In this document: positions 1 through 10,832 of the stretch, piece after piece
How the letters are laid out: each line of letters opens with the position of its first letter
How positions within the stretch are numbered: the stretch's first letter is position 1
DNA from: Larix kaempferi
Lineage: Eukaryota; Streptophyta; Pinopsida; Pinales; Pinaceae
Assembly (NCBI GenBank): GCA_027924585.1
Contig: BSBM01000191.1
Location: 248,001-312,000 of the forward strand
Length of the DNA: 64,000 bases
Reading direction: 5' to 3'
The notes under the pieces: model-generated
Databases searched by the model: none
Told to the model about the DNA's origin: nothing
What the model saw: only the letters and a program-made list of their open reading frames with translations
Translations under genes and position numbers: made by a program

Positions 1-62
1 TGGACCTATTTATGATCTAAATATTTACAATGACTTGTGCATTTTCATTTTTTATGATGTGT

Positions 63-476
63 TTATGTATGGGCGAGATGCCAATCTAAAATGTAATTAG
101 CCAATGAATCGGCAATACAATTGAATTCTCTTGGTATGTGTTGATATGTGATAAAATCAAATGACCGTTCCAAGAGGCGTACTCTTCGAAATAAACGAAG
201 TAACGTAGGATCGCGAACTGTGTAAACACGGTTTAGATGTGAAACCACGAGTTGGGAGTCTAAAAAGACCGATAAGGAGTCAATCCCGAGTGAAGCAACC
301 TCTGTCAAGAGACCAATGACTGCATGGTACTCTGCGATATTGTTGGTTGCGGGACCTAAACAAATAGCTCCTGAATAAATCAACTCGCCAGTGGGGGAAT
401 AAATCACCCATGCTGCGGAAGCGAGATTCCGGGTATGTCGGCTTGCACCGTCAGCGAATCCAAAGTAGGTAGACAT
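63..476 (-). CDS. Extra RNase H cistron of element A (downstream of integrase)
   Basis: A 137-aa RNase H-fold protein encoded after the gag-pol stop. The four acidic residues expected for the DEDD active site are visible in order: D in FADGAS, E in NNIAEYHAVI, D in FLDSQLVVSHL and D in NCIADSLAN. This pattern is that of the additional ('archaeal-type') RNase H known from Tat elements, where it is thought to do the RNA-strand removal that the degenerate RT-linked RNase H cannot. An upstream in-frame extension exists to 659, but I chose the ATG at 476-474 because it directly follows a conserved pyrimidine-rich tgcgcag splice acceptor, and copies B and C give exactly the same 414-bp length. It is intact. 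Confidence 0.85.
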   Translation of the reverse strand: MSTYFGFADGASRHTRNLASAAWVIYSPTGELIYSGAICLGPATNNIAEYHAVIGLLTEVASLGIDSLSVFLDSQLVVSHLNRVYTVRDPTLLRLFRRVRLLERSFDFITYQHIPREFNCIADSLANYILDWHLAHT

Positions 477-597
477 CTGCGCATAAAGGCACGAGTCAAA
501 GTAAGAGTAGATACATAAGATCCACGCGCACACTAAAAATAAAGCAAAAAGCAAACTAAGTACATTATGTACAAGAAGTAACCCGCGTGGGGTAACC

Positions 598-3500
598 TCA
601 CGCGTAGAAACGCTTAAGGTATAGCCCGTTTCGGGGCCGTGCCAATGGCGTACCATCACAATCGACTAGTTCATAGGCTCCTTTTTCTAAGACACGTTTT
701 ATGATGAAGGGGCCGTACCACATAGATTCAAGCTTACCTTTTCCAAGTTTATCATGCATCTGATCATATGTAAGTACGAGGTCACCCTCATTGAAGATCC
801 GAGGTTGAACGGATTTGTCGTATTGAGCTTTGACGCGTTTTTTGTGGGCTTCATTAGCCAAAGCGGCGTCGCGGCGGGTTTCATCTAGCTTAGCTAGGTA
901 TAAAAACCGTTCTTCTTCGGAAGTAGTGTGTGGAAGTAGCTCTATGGCTATCTTGAGTGATGGAATTTCACATTCAATCGGAAGAATGGCTTCCAGGCCG
1001 TACACCAACTGAAATGGTGTAAACCCAGTAGCACTTTTCACTGAGGTTCGGTATGCCCACAGTGCTGAGAACAGAGCTGAGTGCCAATTGGATTTTTGGG
1101 TACCCACAATGCGCTGAATCATTCGTTTCAGGACCTTATTGATGGCTTCAACTTGGCCATTAGCTTCTGGGTAATACGGGGTTGAGTTTTCATGGCGAAA
1201 ACCCAGTTTGGCACTTAGTTCTTCGATCATATGATTCCTAAAATGGGAACCATGATCGGTCACAATAGACTGTGGGACACCGAATCTAGCTATGATATGA
1301 TTGAATATGAACTGCGCTGCTGTTTTGCCGTCTTCAGCATATGTAGGCATCGCTTCAGCCCATTTTGTAAAATAGTCCACAGCTACTATGACATAGCTAT
1401 GCCCCCCGGCTGAAGTGGGCTTACAGTGCATAAAATCAATGCCCCATTTGGAGAAGGGGCCGACGGCAATGACAGGATGGAGTGGAGCAGGGTGCGAGCG
1501 TGCTTTGCTATGAAAGAATTGACATGGCGGACACTTCTTGACTGTTTCAATGCAGTCTTTGAAAATCGAGGGCCAGAAGTATCCTGCTCGCAGTATTTTC
1601 TGGGCCGTAGCCATCCCAGAGAGATGACCACCACATGCTCCAGCGTGGCAGTCATTGAGAACGCGTTCCGCCTCATCTAAGGTCAAACAGCGTCGAAGGA
1701 CAGTGTCGACACCACGCCGATACAAAGTATCGTTCACTATAAGGTAGTATTTTGCGTGATGTCTGATACATCGTCGTTCATCGCGGTTGAGGTCGGGACG
1801 GAAGCGTTGGGTTTGGAGATATAAGAGAATATCCCCATACCACGGATCAGACGTGCTAATGAGGAACAATGATTCGTCGGGAAGAGAATCAATGGGCTCG
1901 GATTGCTCAGTAGCACGGGGCAAGTGACAAATTAACTCAGCGAAGACCAGAGATTTCTTAGACTTGGCTTTGACAAATTCCAAGTCAAACTCTTGAAGGA
2001 TGACAATCCAACGGGAGTACTTGCCCCCAAGCACTTGTCGTGTGAGGATATAGTACATCGGATTGAAATCAGCGATGACGGTGGTCCGACGGAGTAAGAT
2101 GTAGTGACGGAATCTCTGGACAGCAAACACTGTTGCCAGAGCCAGCTTTTCAACATGTGAGTAGCGAGTTTCAGAGTCGAGAAGACTCTTGCTGAGGTAG
2201 TACACCACATGTTCTATGCCGTTGTGGTCTTCCTGGACTAACACCATACCAATGGTGGAAATCGAGGCTGCGAGATAAAGAATGTAGTCCTGTGTGTAAT
2301 TGGGGGGTTGAATCACAGGATCTTTGGTTAAGGCTGCCTTTAAATTATCGAAGGATCGTTGGGCTTCATCATCCCATATGAAGGGAACATTCTTCTTGAG
2401 AAGCCGCATGTAGCCTTTTGTTATCTCGGACAGATTACAGATAAAACGGCGTAGAAAGTTTGCATGCCCTTGCAAACATTGAAGTTCTGGAATATTGGTA
2501 GGTGAAGGCAGGGCTATGATAGCTGCTACCTTTGCGGGATCTAGACGTATCCCGTATTTGGAGACTATGAAGCCCAACAGTTTTCCGGCTTCTACACAGA
2601 AGACGCACTTATGCGGGTTCAAACGTATATTGTAGCGCCGGCACCTTTCGAAAATGGCACTCAAGTGATCTGGATGTTCTTCCCGAGTTCGAGAATGAGC
2701 GGGAAGGTCATCGAGATATGGTTCTACAATATGTTTGATGTCATGAAATGCGTAGGACATCGCCCGTTGGAAAGTTGCCCCGGCATTTTTGAGGCCAAAA
2801 GGTAACTTCCGATATGCAAATATCCCCCAAGGGCAGATAAAGGCCGTTTTGTGCTGGTCGGCTGGGAGGATATCGATCTGATTATAGCCAGAAAAGCCAT
2901 CCATAAATGAAAAAATAACACTTCCGGCACAGTTATCGATGATCTGGTCGATAAACGGAGTTGGGTAGTTGTCCTTGGGACAAGCTTTGTTCAAATCACG
3001 GTAATCAACACAGACTCTGATCGTTCCCTGTTTCTTGGCTACAGGGACGATGTTGGATACCCATTCTGTCAATGGGACAGGATAGATAAAACCAGCACGC
3101 AAAAGTTTTTCAACTTCTGCTTTAATGGCGGCTGCCTTACGAGGATGAACGGGTCGAAGTTTTTGCCGAACGGGTCGGGCGCCAGGGAAAGTTGGAATTT
3201 CGTGGACCACAATCGACGGGTCGATTCCTGGCATCTCTTCATAACTCCAAGCGAAAACATCGCGGAAAGTTTTAAAGTAGGCATTATAGAACTCCGTCTC
3301 GAGAGGAGTACATGTTTTGCCAATGTGTACATTTTCCACGATACCAGGCTTTACTGAAATGTCGATGGGAGTGGTTGCCATAAGATTGGCCAAGTTGCCC
3401 TCAGAAAATACTTCGTCGAGGGAAGTGGGGAACTTGGTTTGAACCATCCCAAGTGAAGCACTGGATTTGGTGTCAGGCTCAAGTGACTGAATGGTGGGGA

Positions 3501-6500
3501 ATGAAGATCGATGATGAAAATCTCCCCATGGTGGCTCATTACCGCACATAACCTCTATGATTGATTCGTCGGTGGGAAAAATCAAGTTGAGAGGATCAAA
3601 CAATGGTGGGTGTGTATGAGTTTCAGTCGAGAGCTGTGCCACTGTGTGATCAGTAGAACAGTCGACCCAATCTGTGGCTGATTGGATCGCGTCATATGCT
3701 GCAAGGTTTCTGTTCAAAGGCATGGAATCGCCATAGCCTTGGATCTGAGTAGGACTCGGGATCACCCATGAATCATCGGACGGGGTGATATGTGATGAAA
3801 TCATGTTGACTGGTTGAAGATGGGTTCCCAGTTCTGGAAAAACTCCAATGAGGGATGAATCCTTCATGAGACCAACACCTATGTCTTGGAACCGGTACCG
3901 AGGTTGATCCAATAACGGAACGGTATTGGCGGAGTTCGGATGGGAATCTGGGATACAGTAATCCAATTGATCAATAGTGACAATTTTCCCTTCATGAGGA
4001 AATTGTACAATCCGGAAGACTGTAGATGCTATGGCAGTCATGGCATAGAACCAGTTCCGACCAAGTAGGAGGTTGTAATCCAAAGGTGCATCTACGACTT
4101 CGATGTGTACGGATACTGTTTTTCCCCCCAGTTCAACACTGATTGAGGGGATGAGTCCGTATGGTTGAAAACCATGTCCATCAAACGCTCTAAGAGTAGT
4201 GGGAGAAGTTGTGACCTCAGGCGAGCCGAGGGCTCTCCAGCAATTCAAAGACATAATCGACGTGGAAGCACCCTCATCTAACACTGTGCGGTGGATAACA
4301 TTTCCACGGATTTTCGTATGCACCTGGAAGGCTAACTGGTGAGAAAGCCTAGGTTTAGCGTGCTCCAAGTTAAACATGATGGAGTTTGAAGTATCTGGGT
4401 CCAATGCCCCCAGTGCTGAAAGTAGAGTTCTACGCTGCGTGGGGCAGTGTTGGAGAACCTCGAGAGTTGACATAGCGCAAGGTGCTTGAGCCAAATCTTC
4501 AACAATGTTGTAGTTTTGGGCAGCTCGCGCATTCGGATTGAATGTCGCCTTTCGTATGGTGCCCTTGGGTGGGCGTAGCACTGTATCCATAAGTGGTCTC
4601 TCGATATGGAGATGACCATTAGGGGGGGGAATAGGAATCAGATCTTCAACAGGAGACTTGCCTTTGGCTGTCTCCGATTGTTTGGTTGAACTTGGAGGAT
4701 TGTCATACGTCTTTGAACGAGTGGCGATATTAATCTCCTCATTACTTGTCATTAGGATTTCGCGGTTTGTGGACGTCTCTCCACGGGAAGGATTGGTCGG
4801 GTTGCCCCCTTGTGGGGATTCTTGGGCAACCATTTGCTGTTGCTGTTGGGGGAAAGGGTCAGTTAGCACTGCCGGTCGAGAGGATCCTTTAACGAACTTA
4901 TGGACCTCGTCCTTGTAGGGACAGTCACGCGTATAATGATCATCTTGACAAATCAAGCAGGGAAACTTAGCTTTCCGACGTGTTTTTTGGTCATTCTGGG
5001 TAGGTTGTGGTTTGGGGTTCTCCTGCTGGTTCTTCTTAGGTTTACCACGATTGTTTTTCTTCTTTCCTCCGGATGGTTGTGATGTAGATTGGACTGCATT
5101 CACTTCAGAGGAAACAACAGGAGAGGTGGAAGCTTTTGAAGCGGCCTGGGTAAAAGCGGGGGAAGCAGAAGCTTGTTTCCCCGTCGAGTTGGTAGCAGGC
5201 TGAGCCTTAACTGAACCAACGATACCATCAATGGGTGGTTCAGTAGTAGGCTTTGTAGGATCAGTGTGAACGCGGGAAGCATGTGGAAGAAGTTCATGTA
5301 AAGTACTGGATTGAGTATATACTAAATCCATGTATTGTGCTGCCGAGATGGCTTGTTCTTCTGTAACAGGTCCGCGCATAGCAATATCTCTGGCTATGGG
5401 AGGTAAAAAGGATTTTGTAAACCAATCAGCAAGTAGCTGATCTGGGATAGGTGCCTTTATTAGCCTACGGTGTCTTCGCCACTCGTGGATGTGATCCGAG
5501 ATGTGTGTGGAAGTGGTTTGACGCAGTGAAGTTAGCAATTCTGTTCCAGTCTCATACCGGATGGGAAGCTGGAAATGTGTCAGAAACTGCATAGCCAAAG
5601 TGTTGAAATCACGAAAAGAGTGCTGTGGCAGCTCGATATACCATTTTGCTGCCGTTCCGGTAAGCGTACGTTGGAAGAGCCGAAGTCGGATGGAATCATC
5701 CATCAAGGAGTTGGATGAACACCAAAGATGGAAGGTCATCACGTGGTTCTTGGGGTCTTCCCCGGGCTTAGCATCGAACTTGGGAATGTCCGATGGTAGT
5801 TTGGCTGGGATAGGTGGCCAGTGAGGTTCGTGCCATATAGGATCGTTAATAAGCCTCGACAAATCAGGTAGATCAAGTGTGGCCAAGAAGGGAAGTTGAC
5901 GGTTGGTCTGCAGGTATGAGTAATAACCATGTGGTGCAGAGAACCCTGGAGGGCCCTGCATAGCATGCTGCTGTGTGTTATACCCATATGTATTTCCCGC
6001 GGGATACTGCTGGAAGTTCTGCGGATAGTAAGCCATCTGGTTAACCGGTTGATTGTAAGCAACGGGTTGGTAAGTGTTCTGCTGAGTGGGTATAGTACCC
6101 TGAGGCTGTTGAAACCCAGGAATGGTTGCTGTTCCTTGTTGGGGAAAATTTCCTTGGAATTGTTGTGTTCCAGGGAGGTTGCCACCATACTGTGTAAGTG
6201 GAGGATTTCCCATAGCAGGGTTGGGGGGTGGCTGCGACGGTGGTGTCCATTGAAGACTCGTTCCTGCTTGAGGAACGAGTGGAAATTGAAGTGACGGGTT
6301 CCATGGAGTTGTAGCAGCCGAAGGGTAAGGGAAACCAGAATTCAAGTTGGGGGAAATCTGAGATTGCCCCCCAGCTTGGTTCCAGTTTCCAAAAAGTGAG
6401 TACCCCCCACTCTGTGGTATTTGATGATCCCAAGAAGGAAGCATGCGTGACGGGGGAGGTTGTGAATAAAGTCCGGTTGGAATGCCGGCATAAGGTTTCC

Positions 6501-8037
6501 CACTGCCAGGTGTGCTGTACATACCGTACTGAGCAGAAGCTGCTGGTTGGGAAGTTTGTTGGATCGAGCCAATAGGTTGTCCGCCAGCAGTTGGGTTGGA
6601 TGGCCCTATATGAGGAGGCTGTAGACTGGGAACTGGGTTCCCAGCAAAAGGTTGTCCTCCGACTGGTTGGGTTGATGGCCCACCAGTTGGAGGTTGTTGA
6701 CTAACAATGGGGTTCCCAACAAAAGGTTGCCCCCCAGCTGGTTGGGTTGATGGCCCACCAGGGAGGGTTTGTAAGTTGGAGTTAGGGACCATTGCAGTCG
6801 GTTGTCCACCTCCTGAAATAGTATAAATGGTGGCTGAAGGTGTTCCTCCGGTTGAAACGGAAGATCCAGCAGTATGACTAGGTGTTCTTCCGTCGCTAGC
6901 AAAATATGATAGCATGGATTGGCCAACGGCGCCAAAAGTACCGATTAGCAGAGGAGGTCGTCCGTATTGGACAGGTGAGGACGGAGAAAAAACTGGGTTA
7001 TCCCTCATAGAATGTGCACCAAACATTGGTGATGACAGCAAGTGTGGGGAATTTAGCCCAGGGGTATCGGCGTCGTCCATAACATGTTCAATGATAGGAG
7101 GACCAACGAGAACTGGGTCCGAGTTCATATCCTGAAAAATATTTTGGGGATCCGGCAGGAACCTAGGTGTAGTAAAATCCGAAGGTCCTGAGCCGTCTGC
7201 AAAGGAATGATGAAATTCTGTGCTAGACGGGACGTTGGGATCCCTATAGTCAGAAGGACGAGAAACAGGGGGGTATCTAGACGCTGTCGAAAGCATTTGC
7301 TCTGTGTTGCGTCTAAATTGTGCCGATGCTAACGGAGAGTTCGCTAGGCTAACCATACTAGACTGGATGGAAGCCATGATTTCGTGTCCCGGTGGGATGT
7401 TGGGTAGATGTAAAGTGCGAGGTACGTTGCTAGAAGAACTTGTCTCCTGAGGATGAACACTGGGTGACGTAGTAATAACAGGCGGAAGTTCCGTCTGGGA
7501 AGTAATGAAGCCATAATCAGGTTCAAAAGGTGTGTCAGGTAGACGAGTATCTTCAACAATCTCAACGTATCCGCCTGGGACTGAAATTAGGCCAGGTATG
7601 TCCTGGTCGGACCCTTCTGTGGTGCCAGTAGATCCGTCCATATCATCGTGAAAAGTGTCTGATGGACGAGAAGTGTCGGCATCCGGTAGAAGGATGACCT
7701 CTGGTCTAGTACTCTGGGTCATGCTAGGTTCAGCTGCTGTAACTGTGTCCACTGTTACAGATAAATCTGGAATGACAGTGGGTGAGGTGACAGTGGAAGT
7801 CTCAGACATGCTAGTGGTTATGGACGCTGTAATAGATTCTGAGACTGTGCTGTGTGTGGCAGTTACGGGCGTAACTGAAGATGTTGTACGTATCGGCGGT
7901 GGGATGTTGCCTCGACCAGCACCGCGGCCAGGAGGAGCAGGGATGCGAGATGCAGGCGGACCAGAAGTCCGTGGCGGTGGTGGTGGTGGAGGGCTTAGGC
8001 CCTGTTGTCTTCGTGATCTTCGTGGTTGATCTGACAT
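598..8037 (-). CDS. gag-pol: Gag-Pol polyprotein of element A (gag-PR-RT-RH-INT)
   Basis: One uninterrupted 2479-aa frame. Residues 1 to about 715 are Pro/Gln/Gly/Ser-rich and include 25-aa tandem repeats (GGPSTQPxGGQPFxGNP type, about 427-495). A retrotransposon gag core follows (about 735-905), then a zinc knuckle CLICQDDHYTRDC near 1026, an aspartic protease with DEGAS near 1253, reverse transcriptase about 1640-1830 with FMDGFSGYNQ and YLDD, an RT-linked RNase H about 1915-2010, and integrase with HHCC zinc finger (about 2128-2171) and DDE residues near 2199, 2258 and 2295. It ends in a typical Tat integrase tail (PRNGLYLKRFYA). The RT-linked RNase H has LAAS where an active enzyme has an acidic residue. 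No frame breaks are visible, so this copy may be competent. Confidence 0.95.
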   Translation of the reverse strand: MSDQPRRSRRQQGLSPPPPPPPRTSGPPASRIPAPPGRGAGRGNIPPPIRTTSSVTPVTATHSTVSESITASITTSMSETSTVTSPTVIPDLSVTVDTVTAAEPSMTQSTRPEVILLPDADTSRPSDTFHDDMDGSTGTTEGSDQDIPGLISVPGGYVEIVEDTRLPDTPFEPDYGFITSQTELPPVITTSPSVHPQETSSSSNVPRTLHLPNIPPGHEIMASIQSSMVSLANSPLASAQFRRNTEQMLSTASRYPPVSRPSDYRDPNVPSSTEFHHSFADGSGPSDFTTPRFLPDPQNIFQDMNSDPVLVGPPIIEHVMDDADTPGLNSPHLLSSPMFGAHSMRDNPVFSPSSPVQYGRPPLLIGTFGAVGQSMLSYFASDGRTPSHTAGSSVSTGGTPSATIYTISGGGQPTAMVPNSNLQTLPGGPSTQPAGGQPFVGNPIVSQQPPTGGPSTQPVGGQPFAGNPVPSLQPPHIGPSNPTAGGQPIGSIQQTSQPAASAQYGMYSTPGSGKPYAGIPTGLYSQPPPSRMLPSWDHQIPQSGGYSLFGNWNQAGGQSQISPNLNSGFPYPSAATTPWNPSLQFPLVPQAGTSLQWTPPSQPPPNPAMGNPPLTQYGGNLPGTQQFQGNFPQQGTATIPGFQQPQGTIPTQQNTYQPVAYNQPVNQMAYYPQNFQQYPAGNTYGYNTQQHAMQGPPGFSAPHGYYSYLQTNRQLPFLATLDLPDLSRLINDPIWHEPHWPPIPAKLPSDIPKFDAKPGEDPKNHVMTFHLWCSSNSLMDDSIRLRLFQRTLTGTAAKWYIELPQHSFRDFNTLAMQFLTHFQLPIRYETGTELLTSLRQTTSTHISDHIHEWRRHRRLIKAPIPDQLLADWFTKSFLPPIARDIAMRGPVTEEQAISAAQYMDLVYTQSSTLHELLPHASRVHTDPTKPTTEPPIDGIVGSVKAQPATNSTGKQASASPAFTQAASKASTSPVVSSEVNAVQSTSQPSGGKKKNNRGKPKKNQQENPKPQPTQNDQKTRRKAKFPCLICQDDHYTRDCPYKDEVHKFVKGSSRPAVLTDPFPQQQQQMVAQESPQGGNPTNPSRGETSTNREILMTSNEEINIATRSKTYDNPPSSTKQSETAKGKSPVEDLIPIPPPNGHLHIERPLMDTVLRPPKGTIRKATFNPNARAAQNYNIVEDLAQAPCAMSTLEVLQHCPTQRRTLLSALGALDPDTSNSIMFNLEHAKPRLSHQLAFQVHTKIRGNVIHRTVLDEGASTSIMSLNCWRALGSPEVTTSPTTLRAFDGHGFQPYGLIPSISVELGGKTVSVHIEVVDAPLDYNLLLGRNWFYAMTAIASTVFRIVQFPHEGKIVTIDQLDYCIPDSHPNSANTVPLLDQPRYRFQDIGVGLMKDSSLIGVFPELGTHLQPVNMISSHITPSDDSWVIPSPTQIQGYGDSMPLNRNLAAYDAIQSATDWVDCSTDHTVAQLSTETHTHPPLFDPLNLIFPTDESIIEVMCGNEPPWGDFHHRSSFPTIQSLEPDTKSSASLGMVQTKFPTSLDEVFSEGNLANLMATTPIDISVKPGIVENVHIGKTCTPLETEFYNAYFKTFRDVFAWSYEEMPGIDPSIVVHEIPTFPGARPVRQKLRPVHPRKAAAIKAEVEKLLRAGFIYPVPLTEWVSNIVPVAKKQGTIRVCVDYRDLNKACPKDNYPTPFIDQIIDNCAGSVIFSFMDGFSGYNQIDILPADQHKTAFICPWGIFAYRKLPFGLKNAGATFQRAMSYAFHDIKHIVEPYLDDLPAHSRTREEHPDHLSAIFERCRRYNIRLNPHKCVFCVEAGKLLGFIVSKYGIRLDPAKVAAIIALPSPTNIPELQCLQGHANFLRRFICNLSEITKGYMRLLKKNVPFIWDDEAQRSFDNLKAALTKDPVIQPPNYTQDYILYLAASISTIGMVLVQEDHNGIEHVVYYLSKSLLDSETRYSHVEKLALATVFAVQRFRHYILLRRTTVIADFNPMYYILTRQVLGGKYSRWIVILQEFDLEFVKAKSKKSLVFAELICHLPRATEQSEPIDSLPDESLFLISTSDPWYGDILLYLQTQRFRPDLNRDERRCIRHHAKYYLIVNDTLYRRGVDTVLRRCLTLDEAERVLNDCHAGACGGHLSGMATAQKILRAGYFWPSIFKDCIETVKKCPPCQFFHSKARSHPAPLHPVIAVGPFSKWGIDFMHCKPTSAGGHSYVIVAVDYFTKWAEAMPTYAEDGKTAAQFIFNHIIARFGVPQSIVTDHGSHFRNHMIEELSAKLGFRHENSTPYYPEANGQVEAINKVLKRMIQRIVGTQKSNWHSALFSALWAYRTSVKSATGFTPFQLVYGLEAILPIECEIPSLKIAIELLPHTTSEEERFLYLAKLDETRRDAALANEAHKKRVKAQYDKSVQPRIFNEGDLVLTYDQMHDKLGKGKLESMWYGPFIIKRVLEKGAYELVDCDGTPLARPRNGLYLKRFYA

Positions 8038-9852
8038 GATGACAGGAAAATGAAAATCGGGGGCAGTACCGTAAACAAAGAACTCAAAAACTCTAATGCA
8101 GCCGAGTGTGCAAAAGAGGAGCTAGAAAAAGCAAGGCTCACAGGCCAAAAAAGCAAGCTCTAAAATCTATACTGAGACCGGTGTCTCAATAAGCGAGCTA
8201 ATCAACAAAATGGCCAGAATGCCAACAAGCAGTCCCTACAAAGAAAAAATGACCCTCTACAAAGATGAGACGCCAAGCAAACTCCTAACTAAGAGCTGGA
8301 GACCTCAACAGGCTGTATCCTTCGCAAGGTGATGAAATCCAAGTCGAACAATACAACATGAGAGACCGATATAAGAAGGATATCCCTCTACCGAAAGGGA
8401 TCCTGGGTAAAAGAGCCCTAGTAGAATAGATACTAAGCCACCTCGTTCATGACACGTCGGAAAAGGTTTTGGGCACTTCAGCCTTCCGAAGAAGACAACG
8501 ATCGATGTTGCCTTAGGGCTAAGTGGAGTGCGATATTCCACAGAGTCCGTCCGGTTCTCAATCTCGCGGCCGTTTAACCCCTGAACAGTTGGAAACAATC
8601 AGGAGGCCCCTCCACAAACTAGCTGTGACCGTGTCAATAAGTACTAGAGGATTTTAGTTCCCTAAAGACAACGACTATGTCTCAGATGAAAATGACAAGG
8701 GGGAATTATTTTGATGCCTATCCCCGGTGTCCTACCTAACTACCAAATTCTTTTGATTTCCTCAAGTGAGGTTAAAGTTGGTTTAATTAGGGTGATTAAT
8801 TTTAGTGGCTGTCTTTAATCAATCGGGTAGTGGACGTGAAACTTGATGGTGTTATGACGACCCAAACCATGCAAATGAGAATGAATCACAAACAAGCCTT
8901 TGTCTTCGATGAAATCTAGCTAAGGTAAAGATAGAGGTTCTTCGATCCAATATGCATAACAACTTTCACAAGCAATCAAAGTAAAAGATTTTTCTTTTCT
9001 TTTCGATTTATAAACAAAGCCAAACTGAAGTAAATACTCTTTTCAATGCACTGATTTTACAATCTACAATGCTTCTATAATGAGAATTTCTATGGCAAAA
9101 TTAATGGTTCATTTCTCTATGCAAAATACCACTAGACTTTTTCAATTTAAACAACAAATTTGCTCTCAACCAATGATCTTTTTAATTTACTGAAAATGAT
9201 AATGCCAATATGACTGTAAAACTACAGCGTTCAGTAACAGAAGACAGTGGTGTTGAGTTGGTTGTGGGGAAAAAGTCAAGTCAAATGCAATCAAATTGAA
9301 AAATGACCAATGTGTCAAAAGTGCCACTTAATTCAATCAATCAATCAAGCTCACAAACTAGGTGATAAGCAGACCAAACAGACTGGAAATTAACCAGGAT
9401 GCTAACAAGCAACAGTAAAGACTATCTGAGGCAGGGAGAAACTCAGGAAACCAAGCAAAAATTAAAAAAATTTACCTACTTGCAGACACTACCGCGGGCT
9501 ATAGACTGACTGAAGCGCGGCACTGTGTAACTGCCGCTCTGGTATTAAGGTCTAGGACGCGGCACTGTGTAACTGCCGCGCTGGAAGTGGTTAAGAGGGC
9601 GCGGCACTGTGGCAAGAGGAAAAAAAAAAACGCAACTGGAAAAGAAAAAATCAAGTTTTCAGGGTTGTTGCTAACCCAGGGGACTCAGTAATTAAACAGG
9701 GAGATAAATACTGCGAGGAGGGGTGAATAAGGGTCAAAAAAGACCAAAATTCAAGCTGGTTTGAAGTGCAACAAAAACTTCACAATTCAAAGATAAATGA
9801 CTGTGAATTAAATCAATCAAGCAGTAATCAAAACCAGCGGAGTCGCCATTCT
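8038..9852 (-). other. 5' leader of element A
   Basis: About 1.8 kb between the 5' LTR and the gag start with no convincing gene. It holds the primer site, a CG-rich hairpin array (about 9490-9610), an A-run on the plus strand (9620-9630) and an open frame of about 97 codons (8305-8598, minus) that is also recognisable in the leaders of B and C. A pyrimidine-rich splice-acceptor-like sequence (plus-strand complement ctacaaagaaaaaa near 8236-8250) recurs in all three leaders. Most of this sequence is probably regulatory or structured RNA. Confidence 0.6.
9833..9848 (-). promoter_or_regulatory. Primer binding site of element A
   Basis: On the minus strand TGGCGACTCCGCTGGT begins 4 nt after the LTR terminus. 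It starts with TGG, the complement of a tRNA CCA end, and resembles the tRNA-Arg type primer sites reported for Tat/Ogre elements. The tRNA identity is from memory of the family, not from an alignment. Confidence 0.8.
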
Positions 9853-10832
9853 TGTTTTGTGGAATTCTGCCCTACGGATAAGTCAAAATTCCCTTAGGCT
9901 AAAGTAGACTTTAACTAACTCTAGGCTAAGAACAGACAAAACAAATGCTACCTTGAATCCCTAGATCTAACAAACACTTCAGGATTAAAATGCTGAAGGG
10001 GATAGAAGGAGTTTAACTGACCTTATATCCAAACGCTTGTTTTTGGTATTTGCTCCAAACTCCAAGTCCTCACAAGTAAACCTGTTAAAGTGGAACCAAA
10101 ACACAAGTATGCACTATTCTCTAGCAACCTGAAACATGAGTTAGGATCTAAATCTATGAAAGATACAAATCATATCATTAAAACAATATTAACACAAATG
10201 ATTTGGGAAAACAAGACAAGTTATTCCATTACAACTTGAAGATTACTTACAAAGGGTGCTTGATGTCCAAGCCAATCCTCCAACTCCAAGTGTCTTCTCC
10301 TCTAGCTATCTCCACAATGCTGCAAGACCATAAGTTTGGTGCTCTCAAGAGTCCTCCCCCTTTTCCAATGGCATGCCTCTCTTTTATAGTGAATGGTGAG
10401 GTTAACCAACAAGAGAGATAGGTGGATCTAAGGAGGGATAAGTGGATCAGGGTTTCTAATTGAAGGAGATGAGTTGAGATCGAATCAAGGAACCCAATCT
10501 TCCATTATCTTCGAAAATCCAAAATCCCACAAACCAAGGGCAAAAAACTATTAAAAGGGTGCCGCGTTTTGCAAAGTCTGCAGAACGCGGCACTGCCGCG
10601 CTTTGAGGCAAAAGTAGAACGCGGTAGTGTCTAGTGCCGCGTTTTGGGAAGATGACAAGGCGCGGTAGTGTGTAAAAATAAAGTCCAAGGTGGGTCAAAA
10701 CTTGCCAGGGTGGATTCACCTTCAAGGTTGACTCATCATCTGTCTCTTCTGGATGGTTTAAAACAGTAGGGAAAGTGTCGTCAACTTGTTTTGTGACGGG
10801 GATGCGACACTGTGAAACATTGAGGTATAACA
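9853..10832 (-). repeat. 5' LTR of element A (980 bp)
   Basis: Bounded by TG/CA: on the minus strand it starts TGTTATACC and ends AAAACA, four nt before the primer site. U3 carries a CG-rich hairpin array (about 10558-10670). A TATA box sits at 10388-10381. U5 contains a GTAAGT donor (following CACCCTTT) and a TTTAACAG acceptor, conserved with the LTRs of B and C. It is 39 bp longer than the LTR of element C. The partner LTR is outside the window, so its age cannot be estimated. Confidence 0.88.
10381..10388 (-). promoter_or_regulatory. TATA box of element A 5' LTR
   Basis: TATAAAAG on the minus strand, in the same context (actataaaagagaggcat) as the TATA boxes of the B and C LTRs. It marks the U3 promoter; transcription would start roughly 30 bp downstream. 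Confidence 0.7.

Larger units (their letters stand above)
1..10832 (-). mobile_element. Element A: Tat-clade Ty3/gypsy LTR retrotransposon, 3' end outside window
   Basis: Read on the minus strand: 5' LTR (10832-9853), primer site, leader, intact gag-pol (8037-598) and an extra RNase H cistron (476-63). The window edge cuts it just past the RNase H stop, so the antisense gene and 3' LTR seen in its relatives B and C are not visible. It interrupts the RNase H region of an older plus-strand Tat element (D): the D reading frame begins abruptly right after the LTR terminus. The 5-bp flank on the visible side is gttac; the matching duplication would lie beyond base 1. The protein is very close to element C, which suggests a recent common source. 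Confidence 0.9.

Noticed and set aside
5739-6433. Long overlapping frames opposite or alongside gag-pol (for example 5739-6188 and 6041-6433, and their equivalents in B and C)
   Set aside because: They shadow the repetitive Pro/Gln-rich gag coding sequence, follow its composition, and overlap a far better supported 2479-aa frame.
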